This document shows positions 10,915 to 20,511 of a stretch of DNA of 64,000 nt, in pieces. The first letter of the stretch is position 1, and each line of letters starts with the position of its first letter. A program made the translations under genes and the position numbers. The DNA lies in assembly GCA_959347315.1 (NCBI GenBank), contig OY365817.1:6569731-6633730 (forward strand), written 5' to 3'. The notes beneath the pieces are model-generated. The model did no database searches and was not told where the DNA came from. It was given only the letters and a program-made list of their open reading frames with translations. This DNA is from Bimastos eiseni. Its lineage: Eukaryota > Annelida > Clitellata > Crassiclitellata > Lumbricidae.

Positions 10915-12400
10915 TGCATTTATATGCATGACATGCAAAGCAGAATCCAGCAATAAGTGTCCACCCACAACTCGATTATATGCTTTCCCCGTGAGCGCAT
11001 ACCAACCCATGTCACGATCAGAACAACTTTCCAAGACTTCGACAAATCCAGAGGCAGCCATGGCTGACCATATATATCAAGATAACTTATGACAATATGA
11101 AACCCATCAAGCATACAGACCATGTTCAGTTTATGTCATTGAATGACCTCGACTGCCTTGATAAACAGTGGTTGATCGAAAGTAACACTTGATGTAACAA
11201 TGTTCAACGTAGCTGATTGATCAGCCACAAAAGACAAAGATGACAGGCTACAAGACTTGTCGCCTGGATTCAGATTGATGGGCAACATACGAAAATCCGC
11301 ATGTGGCTGATATTCACCAATGCTCATATATTGCATGAAACCACCCAATTTGGACATGATTTAGATTCTTCATGAAAAAACCAACCACTGTACCAAACAG
11401 GATTGAGGTCTGTTACACTGGCAATATAAGCGGGTGCTGCAGTTCAACATATGGCGTATAATCCAAAATCTGTGTTCGTTTACCCAACACAAGGTTCCCA
11501 ACACTCACCTTAAGTAATCTTTAAATTGGAACCTAACCAGAAGCACCATAGTTGTATGTGCCCAAACTAACGTTAATGGATTTGTCAAATGGTGGAACTA
11601 AATCACCTGAATCTACAATCCACATCAACAGTTACTGACCTATCACACTGCTATCACGTATAGTGGTGTTTAGAGGGTAACTTTCATGGAGAAACTGTGC
11701 ATCGCATACATATATGATAGACTGCCTTGGAATAGGATTGCCACAGCTTCAATTATCCACTCATCCTCATTCTCATTGTTTGCCTCCCTCAGTAACACTT
11801 GCCACTGTTGATATGTGATGATATACTTCTGAGGCACATCACATCCATCCTTGTGACTCGAAAAAAAAGCAAACCATATCTTCCGAACATTATGCATCTA
11901 AGATTTTCTTCAAATGCTTCACAGAATATACGTCACACGGTCTATCTGCAAAGTTTCTGATCTCTTCCTGAACATTCACCAAAGTTTGCCGCCATAGTGT
12001 GTCAGTCAGGTTGCAAATGCTTCAGTTGTCTGAAGTATTTGCAACTTGTCTGTATTCGGTCGCCGACCATGATCAGCCTGTTTTGCATCATCCTGCTCAA
12101 CTGAAGACTTTGATCGACCATTACTGAAATATGTGTGACATTTTGTGTGATATCACGCTTCTACAGCAATGGCATCACCACAAGTGTTTAAACGTCTAAC
12201 ATCTCAAGACTCCACTCATCCTTGTACCTCTCACAGACGCTCTCAATTGTCGCAAACAAAGCTATAGTTTCTGCAATACGCATTTTTTCATACTTCTGCT
12301 TACGGTGCAGAAGGCAGCAGGCTTGGTGCAATAAACAGTCTCGTTTCCAATCAAATAGCTCGCTCGCTGAACGGAGAACCTTAACCTGACTTCAGCATCA
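10915..12400 (-). pseudogene. Uncharacterised multicopy gene family, degenerate copy
   Basis: Minus-strand pieces in order: CLLHQACCLLHRKQ and CERYKDEWSLEM (12.2-12.4 kb); GDAIAVEA, a stop, then YHTKCHTYF (~12.1 kb); TFDQPLFIKAVEVI (~11.17 kb); MVCMLDGFHIVISYL (~11.1 kb); and LTGKAYNRVVGGHLLLDSAL (~10.95-11.01 kb). The C-terminal boxes match a pattern I know from repeated, uncharacterised proteins of many invertebrate genomes. Several frameshifts and stops show it is dead. The N-terminal Cys/His pattern matches the fragment at 5948-6394, so the window holds two members. The function is unknown to me; its multicopy nature suggests a mobile element. Confidence 0.5.
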
Positions 12401-13180
12401 ACGCTTCCTGACTTGCGCCTATGCAATTCACCTTTTCGATTTCTATTATACATTATTCTGCATCGCCACGCCGAATAAAAGTATCTAAGAGGGATTTTCT
12501 TCCTCTCGCGTATATTACTTACGATAGTCAGCTTCAAATTATTCCAGGGACTAGCAACATGTTGAACGGTAAACAATACAATTATCCTCACACAGCTCTG
12601 AGTTACCGGACGGGCTGGCCATTTATGCTGAATTCAATGTAATTATAAGAAGGTCTTATATAATGTTACCTTGGTTAAATTAGCCGATAAAATCAATGCA
12701 ATTCTTAATAATAATACAAAATCTAGCGCTTATACTAACTTAAAACTTGTCTAAAGCAGCAAATTTCACGAAATTGATCAATGAAATTGCATATTATCGA
12801 CATAAACATTGAACCCAACGCTAAATGTAGCTCGACTCAGTGGCAGATTGCGTAATCAATTGAGTTATTTTGAGTTGTAATGATATGCGAAGTTGAATAT
12901 TCATTTTGGCTATGCGCGTCGATTAAATTGGCAACAAACAGTTCCATATCATTTGGAACTAAATTGCCCAAAATGGAGGATTACAGTGAAATCATTTGTG
13001 TAATCAATCATCGCAGGCGATGTCGGTGATGGGTAAAGGGATATCCGGGTACTAATCTGGGGGGTAACGGTGAACAGCGCAAGAGCAACTTCGTTGTCGA
13101 AGTTTCTTTTAGTCGCTTACAATCTATAAGCTGTAAGCTATATTGCAAATAAATAAATAGACTTAAACTAAATCACAGAC
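12401..13180. other. Intergenic, nothing recognised
   Basis: AT-rich DNA; no supported gene. The 73-aa open frame near 12,421 has no recognisable features and overlaps antisense remnants. Confidence 0.4.
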
Positions 13181-13182
13181 AG

Positions 13183-13325
13183 AATGCCCAAATCCTGCAG
13201 CTACGGACTTTGCAAGAATGTGCAAGGTCGTTCGAGTTGCCGTTTTTTTCCAGTTTCCGTTAGCGCTTAGAGATCCAGAAAGCAGACAACTGTAGGCTGC
13301 ACGGTGCAATAGAAAAACAACCAAC
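13183..13325 (+). pseudogene. THAP-type zinc-finger fragment
   Basis: An ATG at 13183 opens MPKSCSYGLCKN, then RFFPVSV; after a frame change comes RDPESRQL-stop-AARCNRK. This fits the start of a THAP domain: initiator M-P, C-x4-C, an F-(F)-P box, then a D-P-x-x-R-x-x-W-x-x-x-C-x-R-like stretch, with the Trp replaced by a stop. THAP domains occur in transcription factors and in P-element-like transposases. One frameshift and one stop indicate a relic, although an intron cannot be excluded. Confidence 0.5.
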
Positions 13326-14380
13326 GGAATTACTCTTTTTAATTAACACTAATTCGCAACTGGTACGTCTTCGCTTTTCTAGCCAAATCGTTGCAAATCT
13401 TAGATGAACTTTTAAAACTTGATCATTATGATCCTTAGAAACAGCCTTAAAATCCTGTCCGCGTCCTCCACGATCTACACACTTGTCATGTCAAGTATAC
13501 ATGTAAGTAACAAAGTCAGTCAGTACCCATGATGATTTAACGCTGGACTCTTTCTCATCATTGCTATTATAGTCCAATATGGTATTGATCAATAATTACT
13601 ATTTACATAATTTTATGCATTTATAATTGACAACTGAAGTTGAACATTATTTGTTCAGGTGCATCGTGGAATTCTAAAAGTCAGCCAGTATTTGCATGCA
13701 CCCAATATTTTGTGTAGAACTGCAGACAGTCTAAAAACACAAAGAGCAGCCTAATCTCTCCAGTAGTCAGTACATTTTGCTTCACAATTATACATAACGA
13801 ATTAATGGGTGACCAAATTTTCCATATTGACCTGAAACTGATTAAATGTGCTGCTTCCTGGGCACGTCATTTCCCGGATGGTGAAACGTTTGAGAATTAG
13901 TTTTTCCTAAAGGCCTACGGTAATAAAAACATATAATTTCTTGTTTTAATTTTCCACCTATTCTAAATTATATAGAACATGTAAAAATCCACGTTACAAT
14001 GTAAAGCGAAAGAGTATGGCAAACCGCGTAATGTGACGTAAATGTTCAAAAATGTCATGTAAATCTACAAACATGTTATACAAATCGTCAACATGTAAAT
14101 CTTCAAAATATTCTTCATCTGCGCTATTGCTCTACATTATCCAATAGAGGATGATAAATATTAAGATGGTTGATGCTCATTAAAGCACCCAACTCCTAAT
14201 TGAATTTGATCTAGATTGGAAGTACTGTGGTGTTCTGCAATAGCAGAAAAGAAATGTCGTCACTGTATGAAGACCCCCCACGACTAACCAGATCACTTAT
14301 TTCAATATTTTTTAAATATTTATCTTGATGTTTTCTGCAATTCGAATAAACGTATTAATGTACCCTGTTTTTGTAACAGT
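13326..14380. other. Intergenic, nothing recognised
   Basis: AT-rich sequence without coding motifs. Several short variants of catgtaaatctac/caaatcgtcaacatgtaaatc cluster at 14,040-14,110. Confidence 0.4.
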
Positions 14381-14381
14381 T

Positions 14382-14411
14382 GCCAACCAACCAACCAACC
14401 AACCAACCAAC

Positions 14412-14447
<36 letters not shown>

Positions 14448-14485
14448 ATATCTATATATCCATTTATCCATCTATCTATCTTTCC
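14382..14485 (+). repeat. Compound microsatellite (AACC)n(TATC)n
   Basis: About seven aacc units (14,382-14,411) run into about a dozen tatc units with a few ctatata interruptions. The Ser-Ile-Tyr-Leu open frames here are translation artefacts. Confidence 0.95.
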
Positions 14486-14499
14486 ACACTTTACCGTTA

Positions 14500-14787
14500 T
14501 TAGCCTGTAACGTATTCGCACCGGTCTTTAACGCCATACTTGCCTTGTACAACGATGACGGTGACGGTTTCGTTTGTATCTCTGTCAAAGATTTCAACGC
14601 TCATCGGATTATTACGAATCGCTTTTATATATTCATACTTAGGCAGTACTTTCTGTTTTTCTCCTTCACAAGAGCCGGTCATGTTCGCCCGGCAGTTCTG
14701 ATTCCGGTAAAATACCGTTCTCAACGTTCTCTTTAACATATCCGGTGTGTCAATAAATCTCACTTCCTTTATTCCGTAATCCTTCAA
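14500..14787 (-). CDS. Unknown gene of the virus-like element
   Basis: A 95-codon open frame beginning MKDYGIKEVRFIDTPDML and containing a basic, Cys-containing middle (NCRANMTGSCEGEK). It lies just downstream of the capsid-like gene on the same strand. I cannot assign a function. It is open throughout, but everything around it is degenerate, so it is probably also a remnant. Reading continues upstream of the ATG (SELKSQL), so the true start may lie at about 14,805. Confidence 0.35.
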   Translation of the reverse strand: MKDYGIKEVRFIDTPDMLKRTLRTVFYRNQNCRANMTGSCEGEKQKVLPKYEYIKAIRNNPMSVEIFDRDTNETVTVIVVQGKYGVKDRCEYVTG

Positions 14788-14817
14788 TTGCGATTTCAGT
14801 TCTGAGATTTTAATGTT

Positions 14818-15929
14818 TTAAAAATACAATTTAAAAAAATATACTACGCTTATCATCTGACCATCAGATTGGAAGTTTATCAATTCGTCTAAAATGACAA
14901 CCGCATAAGCTTCCGTTCCAGCTGGCATCGCGGCATTGAAAGTTGCCCTGATCTGGATGTCTGTAACCGATGACTTTGACCGTTCGGATTGCTTACTTAC
15001 ATCGAAAACGAATAGCGGATGTAAATCTTTGTAATAGACCAGCGTGATGTTGCTCTGAGTCACAAGTTGATTAATTCTGTAGAATTTTTCGCTGACGGTC
15101 GCTTAATCTCTGTACGCTCTTGAAAACTGATGATTCAGGAACGAGAGGTTGTAGTCGACTGCCTTGTCTTGGTTCATCATCACATACGTATTTTTGAGTT
15201 CGCAATGATCGAAAAGTGATGGATTAGCTTCTTGATCGCCGCCTTGATTCGTCTAGAATCCAACTATGATATAGTTGGATTCTTCTTTCCGGCGATGTCT
15301 TTACACTAAGTCGCCATCTAACTGAGGAACGGTTATGGTATCGCGATGATGAGCTCGAAAGGCTCATGGTAACGTTGCCTTTGATTCGATCGTTTTATAC
15401 AGCTGCATTCTTTCCATGTCAGACGGAACCACAAGATTTTTGCGATGTTATCTTCACCCGCCGCCGTCGGATTTAAATCGTCGTCGGATTTGCGAACGTG
15501 CGTTAGTCTGCTTCATTCCGTAGACTATCTTGTCGTAATCCTCGCAGAATCCCAAAATGTTCATTAGAACCACGATAAAACTAAATTTTGCAGTCCCTTT
15601 GCAGTTGGGTTCTGAATGAGATATGCCTGTCTGATCGCGAATCCAGAGTGGTCGGCTATGACAGCAGTCGGGGTGATATCTTTAGTCCATGGTTCGTTAA
15701 GTTCTTGTGCAAGAGCAAAGTCGTGGGATAAGTCAGCAGCCCCAGCAATGCAAGCGTAGTTGTGGAATGTGGACTGTTATGGCTGAAATACGCTTTAGAT
15801 TTCTTGATTCGATAGCGAATACGACATTTGGCTGAAGAGGTGCATGAGTACGTCGTTGGTAATGGTCGCCGCACTGGCATCTGCTTTATTCAGTCTGCCT
15901 TCGAATAATCTTAAAATATCTGACTGCAT
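14818..15929 (-). pseudogene. Capsid-like gene of the virus-like element
   Basis: An ATG at 15,929 opens MQSDILRLFEGRLNKADASA. Downstream, in several frames, are LNEPWTKDITPTAVIADHSG, FCEDYDKIVYGMK, NPSLFDHCELKNTYVMMN, AVDYNLSFLNHQFSRAYRD and, open at the 3' end, HPLFVFDVSKQSERSKSSVT ending near INFQSDG. The protein would be about 370 residues. The pattern belongs to a repeated family I associate with virus-like elements of invertebrates, and a jelly-roll capsid role is plausible but not shown by any motif here. Multiple frameshifts and stops make it a pseudogene. Confidence 0.5.
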
Positions 15930-16189
15930 CTTTTTTATTATAAAAATAATAATTATAATATTTTAAAGCCAGTTTCATTCCAGACCCACGCACCAGATCC
16001 TGGTAAATTATTTATATTCGTATTTCCTTCACCACTGATTAAACTATTTATCGTTTCCTTGCTCCTTTGGCTATTCTTTTAAATATTTCGTAGCGATATC
16101 ACCAAATTCTTAAATTCTAATATCTGATACTGGATCATCGTCAAACACTTCTATCGATGAAATTGAATCGCTCTAAACGATGTCGATAT

Positions 16190-16430
16190 CACTACAATTC
16201 TAGTAGTGCTTCCGCCGTTGCCTTAGAGATCTCTTTTATATTCGATATTCCGAACTGTGAGTCAATGATTGTTTTGTAACCAATTCTAATTAATTCTCGT
16301 TGCAGCCTTATGTACTCTGATTTATCTGAATATGAGTCTTGTTTAATATTCTTTTTCATCTTGAGAAAATTTCCAACTATGAAACCTCTTTTTGCTGGGT
16401 CCTGATTTTTAGAAACGACATTTTTATTTA
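16190..16430 (-). pseudogene. Short basic protein of the virus-like element
   Basis: Minus-strand reading: NQDPAKRGFIVGNFLKMKKN, then a charged, probably helical stretch (YIRLQRELIRIGYKTI), then ATAEALLEL and stop. It lies between the ATPase and capsid-like genes. The K-R-x-F-I-V-x-N-F-L-K signature accompanies the neighbouring genes in other genomes to my recollection. Role unknown; a coiled-coil virion or core protein is a guess. Confidence 0.35.
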
Positions 16431-16599
16431 GTGGGATAATGTTTTAACATGAAACATGAACACAAAATATAAAAAACATGAGCACAAAACATGAAGATAA
16501 AACATGAACACAGAGCATAAACTTGAACGTAAGACATTAAAACATGAACATAAGACATAAATTTACGTTCTTTTTTTACATAAAAAATCATCAAATTTT

Positions 16600-16995
16600 A
16601 CTTTTCACGACTCAAGTCTCTCGGATCTGGCGCATCATCCGACGATTCGAAGAACTTGCAATCCATATCAGATTTTTTATCCAATTCTTTTGCCATTTTC
16701 TCAATGTCGAATGCTGGGATACATTAAATCTTACGATCTCGTCTTGGCAACCAGATAACTCAATAATCTTTTCTTTGGGTATCTTCTCTCGAATGATTCC
16801 TTGAGAATTCTATACTCTGGTTGGAAATACGTGCTATCGTCCAAATAATTGTAAGCTGTCGTAATTCAACGATTCTTAGATATAAGATAAATTAGATAAA
16901 TAATTAGTGAAATACTTAGATAAATAATTCTTAGGTGTAACTTCAACAATCTGACCACATCCAGACTTTCCAACGATCAATCTCTTATACTTTCG
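16600..16995 (-). pseudogene. P-loop ATPase of the virus-like element
   Basis: The minus strand reads KYKRLIVGKSGCGQ at 16,990-16,950, a Walker A loop in which the usual Lys-Thr/Ser is replaced after GCG. Further on are YQPEYRILKESFERRYPK (~16,800), then KSDMDCKFFESSDDAPDPRD (~16,630). A central deletion and frameshifts separate the blocks, and Walker B was not found. The layout fits a small packaging-type NTPase, different in sequence from the Polinton ATPase at 7.3-7.7 kb. Confidence 0.5.
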
Positions 16996-17027
16996 GGAAA
17001 AGAGGATTATAGAATCTCTTCGATAAT

Positions 17028-17393
17028 GTGTGGTTCCACGATAAACCATTGACTTTCATTTTAAATATTGATATACTGTATTTAAAAATGATGTATTGCA
17101 AAAAGTATAAAATTCGTACAGAAACTAAAATTATACAGAATGTCACAACGAAGAATGGAAGGTTAATGCTCAGAGGCATGTGTGATGTTTTCAGAAAAAA
17201 CAAAGACTCAATTCGTGACCTTGTCGATTCTCTTAACTCAGTTAATATTAACATTGAGTTGCCGAGGGTTAAATTTCTAGGTGAGATGCATTTGTGGGGA
17301 CATTCATTCACGGGACCTGAAACTAGACTAGATTTGAGATCGAATCCCTATGGAACTTCTAAAGATTGGTCGAAACCCGTTGATCAAATGTAA
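17028..17393 (+). pseudogene. Phospholipase-A2-like domain protein, truncated
   Basis: An open frame of 121 codons. Its C-terminal half reads KFLGEMHLWGHSFTGPETRL and then KDWSKPVDQM before a stop. This matches the calcium-binding loop of viral-type PLA2 domains, normally Y/F-x-G-P-G-T..., with G replaced by E here. The His-Asp catalytic pair expected about 10-15 residues later is missing because the frame ends. Such domains occur in parvoviral capsids and in repetitive invertebrate genes. It is divergent from the minus-strand ATPase, with about 30 bp between them. Confidence 0.6.
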
Positions 17394-17632
17394 AAATGTA
17401 GGAATTAGGATTTTGTATCTTAGCCGCTGCATTACGAATGAAGCGCTATGATATCTTGGCGCATGCGCAGTTTTCATTGCCCACATAAATCATTACAGTA
17501 AACACATCGTTAAGCATAGTCTCCCGAACATAACGTCAGATGCAACTGCTCTCGGTTATTTCTTGCTCATGCATAGCAACGGCGGTCACAGCCTATTCAA
17601 TGAATAATTACTTCGGCGAATAGCCTATTCCA

Positions 17633-17740
17633 ATGCCATGTATGTATATGGCTCCAGGAAAAGTATGGGTTGATACGGGAAAAGAATTTTATAATAAAAA
17701 TGTCCGAGAATTGGTTGAATTATATTCTACCGAGAATGAA
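17633..17740 (+). pseudogene. Retroviral-type integrase fragment
   Basis: The frame reads VWVDTGKEFYNKNVRELVEL then YSTENE, i.e. the second Asp (V-D-x-G-x-E-F) of the rve integrase core and the strand after it. The sequence then runs into (ATT/AGT)n microsatellite. It parallels KKGTEFLKKSF...YYTSEN in Polinton 2 at 45.78 kb, but is a different family member. Only ~35 codons remain. Confidence 0.6.
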
Positions 17741-17781
17741 GTCCGCAAACGCTTGTGGAGAGCGCTAGGAGCCAATCAACA

Positions 17782-17997
17782 TATTATTATTAGTAGTAGT
17801 AGTAGTCGTAGTAGTAGTAATAATAGTAGTAGTAGTAGTTAGTAGTTAGTAGGTAGTAGTAGTAGTAGTGGTAGTAGTAGTAATAGTAGTAGTAGTGGTA
17901 GTATCATTATAATAATTTTTATTAATATTATTATTATTATCATTATTATTATTATCATTATTATTATAAAAGTAATTACAGGATATGCGCATTTTTA

Positions 17998-18035
<38 letters not shown>
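17782..18035 (+). repeat. (ATT/AGT)n microsatellite at the 3' end of RLE copy B1
   Basis: Mixed att, agt and gta trinucleotides of about 250 bp, interrupted once by ~40 bp of other sequence near 17,970. The minus-strand RLE element begins immediately after. Confidence 0.9.
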
Positions 18036-18037
<2 letters not shown>

Positions 18038-20452
18038 TACTATGTCACATATAGTGTTATTCATCATTGGCATTGAAAACGGATCTGTCATCAGGCTATC
18101 TGGGTCGCCGCTTGTCAGTGGATTGTATCTTGACATAGTGCCCTGAAAAGCCACCGCATTGAAACGTTGGATCAATGCCGACAAGTTCTGGAAAAGGAAG
18201 TTTGTCTCTCCGGTGTCACCGGTAGTTGTCGAAAGTCGCGTCCAGTCTCAGACAGAAAGGCGAGGCCCTCACTATTAAGGGGACCGAAGGGTTCAATAGC
18301 GATTGGAACAAAAGTGTATTTCTTCTCTAGCTCAGAATATTTTGTGTGTTTATTTGTGGCTGCTATCTCTGCCGCTCCTCCGGTAGTGGCAGCTGTCTCG
18401 GGGATATAAGAAGCGGCCACTGTGTCCACCACCGTCGTCGCGTCCCAAAGTAAGGCCCCCCCCCCCACTCCATGGTATCAGGGTCTGCCCATCCGGTCTC
18501 TTTCCATCTAATCTGGAAAGACCTGACGGTTCCTTGACCGCTGGAATACCGGCTCTGTTGAGGCTGCGATGGATTACGTCGTTGATATGACAATGTCTTG
18601 CTTGACGGCCAAAACCCAATGAGGCCATTTGCGCCTCTGGCTGAGACGAAGGCGCCGCATGCGCAGGTGTGCGGCTCGCAGATGGCCACCCCTAATCGTA
18701 GGTCGACCGCCACCCTCACGGTATAGTCCTCCAGTCTGAGATCGCGAGAAACGAGCGGTATAGCGTATAGCCAGTCCGAGGCGTGCGGTGACTGCAAGGC
18801 CCTTAGTCTCGCCTGGTCGTAAGGATCCTGTAGCTTTTCTTCTAGTGCAGACAGAACCGCGTTTAACAGCGGTCTGTCAAAGTGGGCTTGTTTATGGTCT
18901 GGTGTCGTCGGGGCGAGGCTTCGGTAAGTTGAAACCAGGTGGACATCGCCGAGTCGCATGCCGAGTCCGATTTCACCGCTACTGATTCTAAGATGAGGAA
19001 CTGGATATGGAGAATGCCAGCGGCTGAAGCCAAAAAGGCGGGAAGTGCCATCGAGGACGCCCTTCTAGTTCCCAGTCTTCCCATCCTGATCGGGAGAGTG
19101 GCCTGACCCCATTGGTCATCGGTCATCGAAATGTTGAAGATTCGCTCGATCCCTCCTCGCAGCAGGAACGTCGTAAGCCCATACACGCGGGTGGTCGCGG
19201 CAAGTGGTGCATATCAATAAATAGGCAGGTTCCCTGCTAGCATGAGATTGACCAGCTCACTCAGATGGTGGATAACGTTGCAATCAATGCCAATGGATAT
19301 TAGGTCTTGAAGGTGTTGATGAGGTGTCTGAACCAGCTGCTCAGCCTGCAGGAAACGTAGATAATGATTCGAAGATTGGTTGTTCCGAAATCTGTAACGG
19401 GGCAAACTGATCTGATAGTTCTGGATCACAGGTTTAGTCCAGCCAAGGTCTCGGGGGTGTCTGAAGCTGGTTCATCATCACTACAGATGAGGCGGATGGC
19501 AGCCTTGTAGTTACCATCTTCCAGTTTGCATGAAACTGCCGAAGCTAGGTACTCAGCCGTGTCACGTTTCATCCGATCCGTACGACGGATTGGCACTGAC
19601 TTATGTGCAGCTTCGTCTGTATCAGAAGCCGGTCCATTCGAACGCCAGTTCATAATTCTTTAAATTTTTGTCCGCGTCAGGTTGCGTTTGACTCCCCCTC
19701 TAGTTGACTTGGCCAGAATACACCGACCAAAAGCTAAAAGGCCCGACCTAATGTCCATTTCCTAATGTTTTCTGGTTGACTGACGACTGCCTCTGATACT
19801 TCTCCCAAAAGGGCGGAGCATGATGCTCTTGCGGATCGAGGAATTATTTTGACAAGCGCCCCTTTTACGACCGGGTGCAAGAGGTTCGATACTGGTTGTG
19901 TTAGGATAGATATGTGAGTTTCAGTGTCAACTGTTGAGGAAGGCGACCAGAGCATGCTTGGTGCTAGTAACTCTGCCGGCTGCGGGCTAGACCCAGGGCA
20001 GTGAGAGGACCTAGGCCCATGGTGATGAATGGTGCCATCCAAAGAATGCGTCTTGATTTTAGCCTAGCATATTCGGCAGGTCTTAGCGGGCTTGTCGTTC
20101 ATATTGTGTTTCAGATGAGGATAATAATTTAAAAATAGATCCAAAATGTAACCAGTTACGCTTTAAGAGACGACGCGTTTTCGTTACACTGTGACGTCAC
20201 ACACCATTTAAAAGGACGGCTTGGTAAAATTCTAAAGGGCGCGATAATCGTTGATGATAGTAAATAGTTTTTAAAACAAAACTGCCCTGAATCCTGAGTG
20301 ATTCTGCCACGATGGATGATGTCGATGAAATCACGAAATATTTATTCGTAAAAAAATGAATAAATACAGCTCTAACGATAAGATTAACTGGAAAATTTGT
20401 GTAATCTACGCCAAGTTCTGCAATATTTGACCAACACCGTCAACTGATGACG

Positions 20453-20455
<3 letters not shown>
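18036..20455 (-). mobile_element. RLE non-LTR retrotransposon, family B, copy 1 (RT core deleted)
   Basis: 5' to 3' on the minus strand: a 5' leader to ~20,060; an N-terminal GTIHHHGPRSSHCPGS finger remnant (19,734-20,042); TAEYLASAVSCKLEDGNYKA (19,430-19,653); an RT start remnant (SELVNLMLAGNLP); then a jump to the post-RT region GRLGTRRASSMALPAFLAS (18,863-19,186). Next come [15 protein letters not shown] (CCHC-like knuckle) and the endonuclease [13 protein letters not shown] with KHTKYSELEKKYTFVP (18,172-18,628). Motifs A-D of the reverse transcriptase, about 1 kb, are missing. Frames shift at least three times. Both ends abut (ATT)n on the plus strand. Confidence 0.88.
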
Positions 20456-20499
<44 letters not shown>

Positions 20500-20511
20500 G
20501 TTATTATTATT
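20456..20511 (+). repeat. (ATT)n microsatellite between RLE copies B1 and B2
   Basis: About 18 att units with one gtt. It forms the 5' border of copy B1 (after tgacgtca) and the 3' border of copy B2 (before catcattggcattgcc). Confidence 0.95.

Larger units (their letters stand above)
14500..17740. mobile_element. Decayed virus-like element with ATPase, capsid-like, PLA2-like and integrase pieces
   Basis: Minus-strand genes (an unknown ~95-codon ORF, a ~370-codon capsid-like gene, a short basic protein, a P-loop ATPase) are followed by a divergent plus-strand gene with a phospholipase-A2-like calcium loop and, 240 bp further, a plus-strand scrap of retroviral-type integrase. From general knowledge these genes recur together as repetitive sequences in invertebrate genomes, and PLA2 domains are typical of virion entry proteins. 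I read it as a fossil of an integrating DNA virus or Polinton-like element distinct from the two Polintons here. Termini were not found. Confidence 0.6.

Noticed and set aside
14325..14736. Ser-Ile-Tyr-Leu-rich frames
   Set aside because: Translation of the (TATC)n microsatellite, antisense to the virus-like gene remnant.
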